Part shown: positions 56,610-64,000 of the stretch, piece after piece
How the letters are laid out: each line of letters starts with the position of its first letter
Position numbering within the stretch: position 1 is the first letter of the stretch
DNA from: a virus
IMG/VR virus record: IMGVR_UViG_3300035698_024184
Coordinates: 1-64,000 of that record
Strand: one strand, 5' to 3'
DNA: 64,000 nucleotides
Translations under genes and position numbers: made by a program
Notes under the pieces: generated by a model
The model's input: the letters and a program-made list of their open reading frames with translations, nothing else
What the model was told of the DNA's origin: nothing
Database searches by the model: none

Positions 56610-56999
56610 TTATAAAAATAAATCATTATTATCTTTTTTAATACTATTTATTGTCGCTAAATATATGCTTAATAGTCCTTCTTTTTTGCATTTCTCTCTA
56701 CTTTCCTTAATAATTGAACGACATGTTTCTCTATTATCTATAAATTTTACTTTTTTAGATTCTTTAATAATAGCTTTTAAAAAAGTATGGCTTAAAATAT
56801 ACCATACATTTCCATCATAAGCATTATATTTTTTCTGTAAGTATTTTATAGTAGCTATCCTTTTAGTATTACGAAATACAGAACTTAATTTATCGACATC
56901 TTTTTCGGCCCGCGAAATTACTCTCCAGTAATAAAAAGAAAAAGGAATGAACACTGTAGCCATTCCTAAAATAAATGAATAAATTATATAAATTTCCAT
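56610..56999 (-). CDS. Membrane-anchored hypothetical protein (129 aa)
   Basis: N-terminal hydrophobic helix (IIYSFILGMATVFIPFSFYY, residues 4-23) followed by a basic helical cytoplasmic domain (SRAEKDVDKLSSVFRNTKRI). ATG 56999. Last gene before the non-coding region in the transcription direction. Confidence 0.55.
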   Translation of the reverse strand: MEIYIIYSFILGMATVFIPFSFYYWRVISRAEKDVDKLSSVFRNTKRIATIKYLQKKYNAYDGNVWYILSHTFLKAIIKESKKVKFIDNRETCRSIIKESREKCKKEGLLSIYLATINSIKKDNNDLFL

Positions 57000-57002
57000 A
57001 AT

Positions 57003-57070
57003 TGCACCACCAAGGAGTTGAACCCTGAACCATCAGAAATCTGATACTTTTCCTATTAAGCTAGTAGTGC
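57003..57070 (-). tRNA. Degenerate tRNA-Arg(TCT)-like gene lacking 3' side of the anticodon stem
   Basis: 68 nt. Acceptor GCACTAC pairs fully with GTGGTGC, D arm (GCTT AATAGGAA AAGT), T arm CAGGG TTCAACT CCTTG and discriminator A are intact. The anticodon region TCAGATTTCTGATGGTT can be aligned to a normal TCAGA TTTCTAA TCTGA only if about five bases (AATCT) are missing. The predicted anticodon would be TCT (Arg). Probably a pseudo-tRNA. Confidence 0.55.
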
Positions 57071-57090
57071 TTAATAAATTAAATTATCTT

Positions 57091-57501
57091 TTACTTACTC
57101 CACAACCACCATGCGTCTACTGTATGAGCTGCCGGAGTACTTAAAGTAAATTCAAACTGAAAATACGGACAAAAACTTTTTGTTAAATCTGTAGCTTGTG
57201 TTTGATTTTCAAAAGTTGTTTGGACCAGATATTTTGTTCCATCCGCACCAAATTGGGCCATCGATTCCAATTCAACCCAAGTTGAACCATCTAATGAAAC
57301 ATTTATATCTACATCAAAAGTTGCTCCACCCCAAGCGGCTGTTTTTGCAACATCTATTTGTAAGGCTAAATTTCTAAAAGCTGGAAATGGTCCTTGATAT
57401 TCTATTGTACTTGTGGCAATTACAGCTTCACTATCAAGAATTTTTGAATAAATATATCCATCAAAACGATATCGATTACTAAAATCACTTATTGTTATCA
57501 T
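57091..57501 (-). CDS. Virion-type beta-sandwich protein (136 aa)
   Basis: Beta-rich with SLDGSTWVELESMAQFGAD and FENQTQATDLTKSFCPYF; composition (no Cys except one, many T/S/A/V) is typical of phage tail or decoration proteins. Near the tail genes. No precise family. Confidence 0.5.
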   Translation of the reverse strand: MITISDFSNRYRFDGYIYSKILDSEAVIATSTIEYQGPFPAFRNLALQIDVAKTAAWGGATFDVDINVSLDGSTWVELESMAQFGADGTKYLVQTTFENQTQATDLTKSFCPYFQFEFTLSTPAAHTVDAWWLWSK

Positions 57502-57520
57502 ATTTTTTACTCACAAAAAT

Positions 57521-57555
57521 AGATTTGGATAACTAAATATTTTAATTATCCAAAT
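57521..57555 (-). terminator. Terminator hairpin after the virion block
   Basis: GATTTGGATAA (57521-57531) pairs with TTATCCAAATC (57545-57555); the minus strand then reads TATTTTTG. Likely an intrinsic terminator below the 57573-58448 gene. Confidence 0.65.
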
Positions 57556-57572
57556 CAGTTTAGAGGATAAAT

Positions 57573-58448
57573 TTATGCACCAGCTACAGAACGAGTTCTT
57601 TCCTGAGCTATACGAATCCAATCAATATCTAATGTAGAACTAACTGTCCCATCTGCCTGGCAAACAAATGACGGATACAAAGCAATACCATCAGGAATAG
57701 CTGAGGCAGTTGTAATAGTATCTACTAAAACACCATCAACATAGAACTTAATAGAAGTAACTCCATCAATCAAAAGTCCAAAAGTATGATAGTTTACATC
57801 TCCAATATCAACAGCATCTGCACCAATCTCAGGAGAAACAGCGTTTTTTTGAGAAGTAGTAGTCATTTTTTTAGTAGTAACTGCGGAATCAGAATAAAAT
57901 CCAATACCACTATTATCAGCTCCACCAGTAGTATAAATATTCGAAGCCATAATAGCAGTATCTGCTTCTCTTAATCCTAAGAAAATTTCCCCACTAGTTG
58001 CTGAATAAGTAGCATTATTTTTTGCTCTAACTTCAAAATAATTAGTAACACTAGCAGCCAAAATAATTGGAAAACTACTTATTTGTATTTGTGTACCCTG
58101 AGCAGCAGTTGTGGATCCTGCCGTCATAGAAAGTACTCCTTCTGTTAAAGTAATACTAGAACCAACAGTTCCACTGGTTGCTTGAGTAACTATATACCCA
58201 TTAGCACTGGCAGTTGCTCCGGCTACAAGACAATTTGGCCCATTAAAATCATCAAACCAATAATTTCCTACAGCTGGATTTAATAGCATTTCCATAAGGG
58301 GGCAATCGGACCAAATTAAAGTACTAGGCCCTTTTCCTAAAGTACCGTAATCAACATTCTTTGCTTCTAAAGCATTTATATCTGTAACATTTGTTATAAT
58401 ACGATCATCCTGTAAAGAATCCGGATGAGTATGTTGTGGTAATGGCAT
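57573..58448 (-). CDS. Virion protein with LamG/concanavalin-like domain
   Basis: 291 residues. After a beta-rich Gly/Thr N-terminal part it has NYWFDDFNGPN, SASANGYIVTQATSGTVGSS and STLDIDWIRIAQ, in line with a jelly-roll carbohydrate-binding domain often found in tail or capsid-decoration proteins. AGGAG before ATG 58448. Confidence 0.55.
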   Translation of the reverse strand: MPLPQHTHPDSLQDDRIITNVTDINALEAKNVDYGTLGKGPSTLIWSDCPLMEMLLNPAVGNYWFDDFNGPNCLVAGATASANGYIVTQATSGTVGSSITLTEGVLSMTAGSTTAAQGTQIQISSFPIILAASVTNYFEVRAKNNATYSATSGEIFLGLREADTAIMASNIYTTGGADNSGIGFYSDSAVTTKKMTTTSQKNAVSPEIGADAVDIGDVNYHTFGLLIDGVTSIKFYVDGVLVDTITTASAIPDGIALYPSFVCQADGTVSSTLDIDWIRIAQERTRSVAGA

Positions 58449-58525
58449 TATTTTATCTCCTATTATTTTTTAATTAATTAACTAAATAAGTTTAACATAT
58501 CTTTCTATAAAAAGCAAGCATAAAA

Positions 58526-59299
58526 TTAAGTAAAAGTATACCCTAAAACATCTATGGTACAAGTTACCACTCCATCAGCAGCGGTAGTCAATTTAAGTCC
58601 AAATTCAGTTGTTGTTGGATATACCAAAGCCGCTACTGGCGTATCAGCGTGAGTTACCCGTCCAATAGCCAGCATAGCATTAGAAGTTGTATCTAAATTA
58701 GTAAATTTTAACCCACTTCTAAAATTCGTTGCCGAAGCATCTCCTCCAAATCCACCAATTGCAGCGGCGGCGGTTATCCCACTAAGACTATGTACTATAA
58801 CATCAGTAACAACCGCATACTTACTGGTAGGAACTGTATACAAAGTCTGTTTTGTAACTATATTTAAATCAATTGCTAATGTAGAAGATAAAACTCTAAT
58901 ATTATTTCCTAAAATACTATAATTTTCTAAAGCAACAATTGAATCTTGTACATCATTTAAATTAGCAGCTAGTAACACAGAGCCTATTCCATAATATGAA
59001 ACTTCTACTGAACCAGTTGCATCATCTACATGATGAGTAATTTTACCCGTTGTATAATCCACATAATATTCACCTGAAGCTGTTGGTAAATAACTTTTTT
59101 CGATATAACTACCAGCCGCTCCAGGTGGAGTTCCAACAACTGAAACAGTTTCGGTATCTACAGGTCTTTCATCTAAAAAGTAAGTATAAGTAGAAGCTGC
59201 TGGTATAGTATGTGCCTCACTGGAAATTGATTGAGGCGAAATTCTTTTATTTATCTTAGTAATAAAAGAATCGACCGAAGTTGGAAAATTAGTTGACAT
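58526..59299 (-). CDS. Virion-type protein (257 aa)
   Basis: DSFITKINKRISPQSISSEA then AHTIPAASTYTYFLDERPVD, later AAAAIGGFGGDASATNF. A beta-strand-rich structural protein of the tail module; no known family. Confidence 0.5.
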   Translation of the reverse strand: MSTNFPTSVDSFITKINKRISPQSISSEAHTIPAASTYTYFLDERPVDTETVSVVGTPPGAAGSYIEKSYLPTASGEYYVDYTTGKITHHVDDATGSVEVSYYGIGSVLLAANLNDVQDSIVALENYSILGNNIRVLSSTLAIDLNIVTKQTLYTVPTSKYAVVTDVIVHSLSGITAAAAIGGFGGDASATNFRSGLKFTNLDTTSNAMLAIGRVTHADTPVAALVYPTTTEFGLKLTTAADGVVTCTIDVLGYTFT

Positions 59300-59301
59300 A
59301 T

Positions 59302-60108
59302 TTAATCCCTATCTCTATTACTATCAATCGTACCTACAAAACCAGATGGAGCTATTTCTGGACTTTCTGGAAATCCAAATCCATTAGGAACTTCTGTGAA
59401 AATATTAACTTCACCCAAAAATAAATTTTTATTCGCATTATATAATACTGTATCACCCATATACATATTTTGTCCATACATTCCTAAAGTATCTCCTTCT
59501 CCATATTGTCGAGAAGTACCTAATCCACATCCACAATCTGGCCAATCACCAGGATCATGTGTACAATAAGTCGGTTGCGAAGATAGAGGATATCCTTCAG
59601 GTTCTAAAAGTATCTTCCAACTACAAGTATCTATCGAAGGACTTCCTACTGGAATATTTAACCTTAACCATATATTTTTACTCTGCTGAGCAATAAAATC
59701 GCCCAAATTAAATTCAATTGTATCACTAATAGAAGTAAAATTAATTCCATCTAATGAAACACTAAAATATCCATTTTCAACAATTTCTTTTCCACCTTCA
59801 TTAGTATCTTCGATTTTTTCAACCCGCATCTGAACATTATATACTGGAATAGCATTAGGTAATCTTTGTCCCCAATATATTCTAAAGGGTACATCTCTCG
59901 TAACTCCCTGTAAAAAGAAGTCATATAAAATAAATAAAATATCTGCCTCATTAGCATCATCGTCATAATGTAATGAAAAATAACTAGTTAAACCTTTATT
60001 AGTCGTCTCAAATTCAGGATTAAAAAAACCATAAGTAGAAATATAAGAAAAATTAATTCCATCGCTACTTAAAAATCCACTTGTACTAATATAGGTTATA
60101 TCAGACAC
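59302..60108 (-). CDS. Virion-type protein (268 aa), GTG start
   Basis: GTG 60108. N-terminal repeated STSGFLSSDGINFSYISTYG, then a beta-rich domain and CTHDPGDWPDCGCGLGT with Cys cluster near the end. Tail-fibre-like. A minus frame at 59751-59966 is its shadow. Confidence 0.5.
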   Translation of the reverse strand: MSDITYISTSGFLSSDGINFSYISTYGFFNPEFETTNKGLTSYFSLHYDDDANEADILFILYDFFLQGVTRDVPFRIYWGQRLPNAIPVYNVQMRVEKIEDTNEGGKEIVENGYFSVSLDGINFTSISDTIEFNLGDFIAQQSKNIWLRLNIPVGSPSIDTCSWKILLEPEGYPLSSQPTYCTHDPGDWPDCGCGLGTSRQYGEGDTLGMYGQNMYMGDTVLYNANKNLFLGEVNIFTEVPNGFGFPESPEIAPSGFVGTIDSNRDRD

Positions 60109-60813
60109 TTAAACTTTAGTCCTTGCACTAGCCCCAATAGTAAAGGAATACAAATCAATACCACCAGAATCTTTTATTGTAAAAGTAGTCCCACTTAAAG
60201 TGTAATCTCCAATTAAAACAGCTCTAAATAATTCCATAACAGAACCTGCTACTGCATCATGGTCATCCCAAGCTTCTTGCCATACTGCATCTGCAACTTC
60301 GGCTGCTGTTGGTAAAGTTGTAGATGTATCAACCAAAATATCATCAACAATTCCATCAATAGTTGCTATTTCATCATCTATTGTTATTAATGAAGCAGGG
60401 ATAGTCGTCTCTGTATCTTCTAATATAGCATTAATATCTGCACTATTATCATTAGCTGTTTGAGCTGTACCATTAACAGTTATAACATTTACATCTTTAA
60501 TCAAACTTGTACCATCCCAATAAACAGAATCGCCACCAATAGGCTCGTCTGTACCATCAAGAGCAGCTCCCTTATAAATTACCACATTATAATTTCCCGC
60601 AGATAAAGCAGCTGGAAATGTTGCTGTGTATTTTCCTCCTCCACCAGCTTCAGTTAATGGAATATCATAATCGTCAACATCTACATCACTCCACACTTCC
60701 CATTCAGGAACTATAACATCATAAACTTTTATTGTCCCACTATCATTTTTAAATACAGAAGCCCAAAGATCAGTTTGATTGATACCAGAGGTAAATTCAA
60801 TTTCATGTGCCAT
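60109..60813 (-). CDS. Tail-fibre-like protein with DTxTTxP motif (234 aa)
   Basis: ATG 60813 with GGAAA. Contains YDVIVPEWEVWSDVDVDDYD and the ILEDTETTIPASL then ILVDTSTTLPTAAEV motif that also occurs in the 63389-64000 protein. C-terminal TFTIKDSGGIDLYSFTIGAS. Fibre or baseplate component. Confidence 0.6.
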   Translation of the reverse strand: MAHEIEFTSGINQTDLWASVFKNDSGTIKVYDVIVPEWEVWSDVDVDDYDIPLTEAGGGGKYTATFPAALSAGNYNVVIYKGAALDGTDEPIGGDSVYWDGTSLIKDVNVITVNGTAQTANDNSADINAILEDTETTIPASLITIDDEIATIDGIVDDILVDTSTTLPTAAEVADAVWQEAWDDHDAVAGSVMELFRAVLIGDYTLSGTTFTIKDSGGIDLYSFTIGASARTKV

Positions 60814-60885
60814 TATTTTTTATTTCCAATTTAAAGTAGGATATGAGTATCTTAAATCAATTTCCAATTCTGTTTTATTATAAGA

Positions 60886-62763
60886 TTATGCCTCTGAGGC
60901 ACCAACACCTTTTTCGTTTACAACCCGCCATTCGCCATCTTTGAAACACTCTACGGTTAATTCGTAATAAGCATCCGTACCTGGATCACTACCACGATAA
61001 TCACCAGCTCCGACATCTGTACCATCTTCCAGGTAAATATGTTCTGTACTGTCAGGATCGATTGTAACATCCTCACCGGCAGCGTAATCGACACGGCAGA
61101 ATCTGAATTTCATTCCACTAATAGCAGCGGGCAGGTTCCATTCAATGGCACCGGTAACACCTTCATTGGTATAAGTCACCCCGGACCATATGGCCGCAAC
61201 ATTCCATGTAGCAGTACAAACTACCGGATTAGCTGTATAATTATTTTCAAGTACCGAACCGCTGATACCAACATATTTAGTTGCTCCGGTAGCGGCAGAA
61301 TACATGGGCACCGTACAATTGCGTACTATAGAATCCTGTATAAAACCTCTGGAACCAGCTACCGACACTATAACTCCTTCGTAATCAGAACCCATAGAGG
61401 AATCCAAATCAGCAACAACTACATCGGCTATCTTGCAATTAAATATAGTTGCATTTTTGAGATAACCAGCAGAAGAATTACCATTTGCAAGAAAACCGCC
61501 AAAACAACCATGACCACAATCACCACCAGAAGCAAACCCACAAAAGCCTACTCCTGTACCAAAACAACGAATACCACACTTAAAACTTATAATAGAAGCA
61601 TTAACATGACTGCCAAAAGAGTTACATCCACCAAAACAATAATCGCCCATGTTTAAATTACAATGGTAGCCGCTAACCCATCTGGTCTTATCTCCTCCAA
61701 TACTATAATCATCACAAATACAATTCGAGGTTCTGGCCCGCATATCAGATTGATATAGGGTTATTGTTTGGCCAGCAGTATCTTCGACTGTGTGTTCATA
61801 TGTAATGGTAATTGTACTATCTGTTGTAGCAGTAATCTCCGCTCTTGGCTTTTTATATGCCGTACCGACAATCAGGCACACATCGCCAGCTGCGACTTTT
61901 TTACCATCATTGGCAATCAGGGGAACTACCACTGTATGACTTCCACCATCCGTTATAGCCGATGCAGCAGCCATCTCAACCGTTGCATTAGTAGCATCTT
62001 TAACCCGTAACCAACCAAAACCTCCATTACAATCAACAAAGGTACCACCTAAATGGCCGGAAGCTTCACATGTATATGGACCACTCTCGGCACCGGTATT
62101 AATATAGAATTTACAATTACTTATATGTGGCTGCTGATAACAAAGAGAATAGTATACAACTTCAGATGCATCACCAGGGGCACTACCAGAGGTTAGACCA
62201 TCACCTAATGTAAGCGAATCTCCTGATCCTGATATTATAGGATACCAATCAGCCGTTACACCTGCACCCCAAAGGAATATCTCATCCGGCCTGTCAGTAT
62301 AAGTTTGTGGCCGAATATATGTCGCAATAGATGAACTAGCTTTAGTGAACGTTGTACCACTTGTAGTCGCACCAGAACCACGTACCTCATTAGCAATGGT
62401 TACTGTTCGATAGGTGGATGTCGTACCTGTACACTCTAAATCTAAATTACTTAATCGATAATCCTGGGCAGTTATAGCTAATACCGGACCATCAGACCGG
62501 GTCAGTAATGATTGACCAAGCGAGCAAATATCCACAAAAGCGGTATCTATGGCAACAGCAGATGTTACTGTATATTTACCTGGTGATAATATCAATGTCC
62601 GACGATTGTCATATGCTAATGCTCCCATCCTACCATTTCGGTCAGCTGATTTAAGCCAGTCATATTTTGTTTGTATATTATCATCTGGATAAATTGCTAA
62701 AACATTGGCTTTAGATCCATCTAATCGAAACGCACCATAATCAATTATTGTTGAAATTTCCAT
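60886..62763 (-). CDS. Predicted beta-helix tail spike
   Basis: Start ATG 62763 (MEISTIIDYGAFRLDG). The LSPGKYTVTSAVAIDTAF opening and long runs of V/I/T/G/N with many Cys fit a right-handed parallel beta-helix (pectate-lyase-like) typical of tail spikes; GVIVSVAGSRGFIQDSIVRN is a helix rung. C-terminal ends in VECFKDGEWRVVNEKG. Probably binds or cleaves host polysaccharide. No catalytic residues assigned. Confidence 0.65.
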   Translation of the reverse strand: MEISTIIDYGAFRLDGSKANVLAIYPDDNIQTKYDWLKSADRNGRMGALAYDNRRTLILSPGKYTVTSAVAIDTAFVDICSLGQSLLTRSDGPVLAITAQDYRLSNLDLECTGTTSTYRTVTIANEVRGSGATTSGTTFTKASSSIATYIRPQTYTDRPDEIFLWGAGVTADWYPIISGSGDSLTLGDGLTSGSAPGDASEVVYYSLCYQQPHISNCKFYINTGAESGPYTCEASGHLGGTFVDCNGGFGWLRVKDATNATVEMAAASAITDGGSHTVVVPLIANDGKKVAAGDVCLIVGTAYKKPRAEITATTDSTITITYEHTVEDTAGQTITLYQSDMRARTSNCICDDYSIGGDKTRWVSGYHCNLNMGDYCFGGCNSFGSHVNASIISFKCGIRCFGTGVGFCGFASGGDCGHGCFGGFLANGNSSAGYLKNATIFNCKIADVVVADLDSSMGSDYEGVIVSVAGSRGFIQDSIVRNCTVPMYSAATGATKYVGISGSVLENNYTANPVVCTATWNVAAIWSGVTYTNEGVTGAIEWNLPAAISGMKFRFCRVDYAAGEDVTIDPDSTEHIYLEDGTDVGAGDYRGSDPGTDAYYELTVECFKDGEWRVVNEKGVGASEA

Positions 62764-62781
62764 CATTTACCTCTATTAATT

Positions 62782-63093
62782 TTAATCAAGATTTTTATGA
62801 ACATAAAATTGTCCAATATTAGTATGCCAAGTACCTGATGCAAAAATTAGTTTAATTTGAATTTCCCAATTACCACTAGTTTCGAAATCATTTAGTATGG
62901 AAGTATATTTTAATAATCCATCTGTTCCATCAGTAACAAAAACTGCATCTTTAGTCATTATTTGATTATTTGGGGCTTTAAATAGAATCTGTTTAGTAGT
63001 AGCTGTACTTAAATCCACAATACTGTTATTATCTTTTATTGTTACCTGGAATACAGTCCCAATATCTCCTATATGTATTTCACTAGGATTCAT
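62782..63093 (-). CDS. Baseplate/fibre N-terminal-like protein (103 aa)
   Basis: IHIGDIGTVFQVTIKDNNSI, then QIMTKDAVFVTDGTDG and NWEIQIKLIFASGTWHTN, IGQFYVHKNL. This matches the BppU-like N-terminal module of receptor-binding proteins. ATG 63093 with AGAAAG. Confidence 0.65.
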   Translation of the reverse strand: MNPSEIHIGDIGTVFQVTIKDNNSIVDLSTATTKQILFKAPNNQIMTKDAVFVTDGTDGLLKYTSILNDFETSGNWEIQIKLIFASGTWHTNIGQFYVHKNLD

Positions 63094-63095
63094 AT

Positions 63096-63389
63096 TTATC
63101 TTTCTAAAGTAAAAGTTACTGATTGATTTATATTACTATCTTTTTCTGAAAATATACAAGAGCTAACAATATTTTTAATATCTTTTAAAGTAGTATTTAA
63201 CCAAAGATCAATATAAACTATATCTCTTATAAAGGCAGTTTGTGCAAGCCATGCAATACCAGAATAAGCCCACAATAAATGTTGCTTATCTTCCTTATTT
63301 AAAGTTCCAGTATAAGCAGGTACAGGAGTATTATAAGGCTGTAAAAGCGTTATTAAAGCTAATTTTTTATTTTTACTATCAATACTCAT
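63096..63389 (-). CDS. Virion-associated hypothetical protein (97 aa)
   Basis: ATG 63389 overlaps the stop of the upstream gene (ATAATG). Hydrophobic N-terminal region (LALITLLQPYNTPVPAYTG), then LLWAYSGIAWLAQTAF. Similar small proteins occur next to tail fibres; no function. Confidence 0.5.
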   Translation of the reverse strand: MSIDSKNKKLALITLLQPYNTPVPAYTGTLNKEDKQHLLWAYSGIAWLAQTAFIRDIVYIDLWLNTTLKDIKNIVSSCIFSEKDSNINQSVTFTLER

Positions 63390-64000
63390 TATGGACCCGT
63401 TGTAAATTCATCTCTGGTAACAACACTATCAGCTTCACTAACAGAAGCTTTTTGGTCTACAGTATCTTTAGCATCATTATAAACATTGATAACTGAACCA
63501 CTATTAGTAATTTTATTTCGTAAAAATTTGTATATAAATCCAATTTTATTTGCCAATGTTGTTGTCGCCGCAGGAGCACCCTGACCTGGTTCTGCATATG
63601 TATCAGTATTTAAAGCTGCTACTACTTGCGTTTTAACATCTGCTGCTGAAGGTAATCCAGCTAAAGTAGCAGGTAAAGTCGTGCCAGTATCAACTAAAAT
63701 TGCATCAACAACTGTATCTACAGTATCAAGTTTCCCATCATGGGTAGTTAGGGCACTTGTTGTGGCCAATCCTGAAATATCAGCTTTACTTGCAGTTCTA
63801 CTAGCTGCATCAGTGGTAACATTGGTTGACATGGTAGTAACTGTTACTGTATCACAAGCTGTATTTAAATTAGCTACTGAAATATTATTGAGTCCAGTTA
63901 TTTGATTAGGAATTGTAGTCCCTGTATCAAGTAGTATTGCCGCAGCATCTCCAGTTCCACCAGATTTTACAACATTATGAATATTCACTATATTTGTATT
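63389..64000 (-). CDS. Tail-fibre-like protein, 5' end beyond the right edge
   Basis: The frame is open to the right edge (first readable codons NTNIVNIHNVV), so a start beyond the window is likely. VDAILVDTGTTLPATLAGLP and SALTTHDGKLDTVDTVVDAI are repeats that recur in 60109-60813. Coiled-coil/beta-spiral fibre. Alternative start GTG 63988. Confidence 0.6.
   Translation of the reverse strand, partial: NTNIVNIHNVVKSGGTGDAAAILLDTGTTIPNQITGLNNISVANLNTACDTVTVTTMSTNVTTDAASRTASKADISGLATTSALTTHDGKLDTVDTVVDAILVDTGTTLPATLAGLPSAADVKTQVVAALNTDTYAEPGQGAPAATTTLANKIGFIYKFLRNKITNSGSVINVYNDAKDTVDQKASVSEADSVVTRDEFTTGP

Noticed and set aside
59751-59966. Minus-strand ORF inside a virion gene
   Set aside because: Shadow of 59302-60108.
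61039-61656. 205-codon plus-strand ORF opposite the tail spike
   Set aside because: Long because of codon bias in the opposite strand; composition Ser/Thr/Ile-rich and no start signal.
1-64000. Genome-wide reassignment of TAG to an amino acid
   Set aside because: Most large genes (polymerase, reductase, helicases) contain no in-frame TAG, and several genes end naturally at TAG beside other stops. Only two in-frame TAGs were seen.
1-64000. Integrase or transposase
   Set aside because: No such protein or attachment site pattern was found, so there is no sign of lysogeny here.

Overview
The window is an AT-rich fragment of a large double-stranded DNA bacteriophage genome, probably tailed. It carries a nearly complete phage replisome, nucleotide-metabolism genes, two CsrA-like regulators, many very small genes, two tRNA loci and a block of virion/tail-fibre-type genes. 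Every gene I can support is on the minus strand, so transcription runs from the right edge to the left edge. Both edges cut a gene. Shine-Dalgarno sequences (AAAGGA, GGAG, GAGG) are clear almost everywhere, and several genes start with GTG or TTG. The host cannot be named from the sequence.

Layout in order of transcription (right to left). (1) 56.6-64 kb: tail or adsorption proteins, including a predicted beta-helix tail spike and a baseplate/fibre module, then a tRNA-Arg-like gene lacking part of its anticodon arm. (2) 55.9-56.6 kb: a non-coding, hairpin-rich, iteron-containing gap ending in a consensus promoter; a candidate origin. (3) 37.4-55.9 kb: replication and nucleotide genes (helicase loader, DUF932 protein, RNase H, dNMP kinase, ThyX-like protein, RNA ligase, DnaB-like helicase, deoxyribosyltransferase-like protein, CsrA, primase, family-A DNA polymerase, metallophosphoesterase, SF2 helicase, MerR-like and HIRAN proteins, SSB-like protein, RecA, resolvase). 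(4) 30.4-37.1 kb: a second RNA ligase, then a compact ubiquitin-like conjugation operon: a ubiquitin-like protein ending in Gly-Gly, an E2-like protein, a JAMM protease, a ThiF/E1, a GHKL ATPase, an HExxH metalloprotease and a HAD-phosphoribosyltransferase fusion. (5) 25.9-30.4 kb: DNA ligase, an initiator-like tRNA-Met, a RecB/Cas4-like nuclease and zinc-ribbon proteins. (6) 17.7-25.9 kb: a 7-deazaguanine DNA-modification cluster (QueD, QueE, FolE, three glycosyltransferase-like proteins, QueC, a radical-SAM protein, DpdA-like transglycosylase) ending in a GroES-like protein. (7) 14.6-17.7 kb: a class II ribonucleotide reductase with a mini-intein. (8) 0-14.6 kb: accessory small genes, membrane proteins, a lysozyme-like protein, a second CsrA, and an array of genes separated by conserved inverted-repeat hairpins.

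The two most interesting systems are the ubiquitin-like operon and the deazaguanine cluster. FolE, QueD, QueE and QueC should make preQ0, and DpdA should insert it into DNA. The adjacent radical-SAM enzyme and three glycosyltransferases suggest further decoration of the base, which would be a new hypermodification. Two genes in these two systems (QueE and the GHKL/metalloprotease pair) are interrupted by an in-frame TAG with clearly coding sequence on both sides. Two other genes (a metallophosphoesterase and a small ORF) need a -1 frameshift, and a YopX-like gene has an early TAA. These may be readthrough and programmed frameshifting, natural decay, or sequence errors; I cannot decide from the sequence alone.
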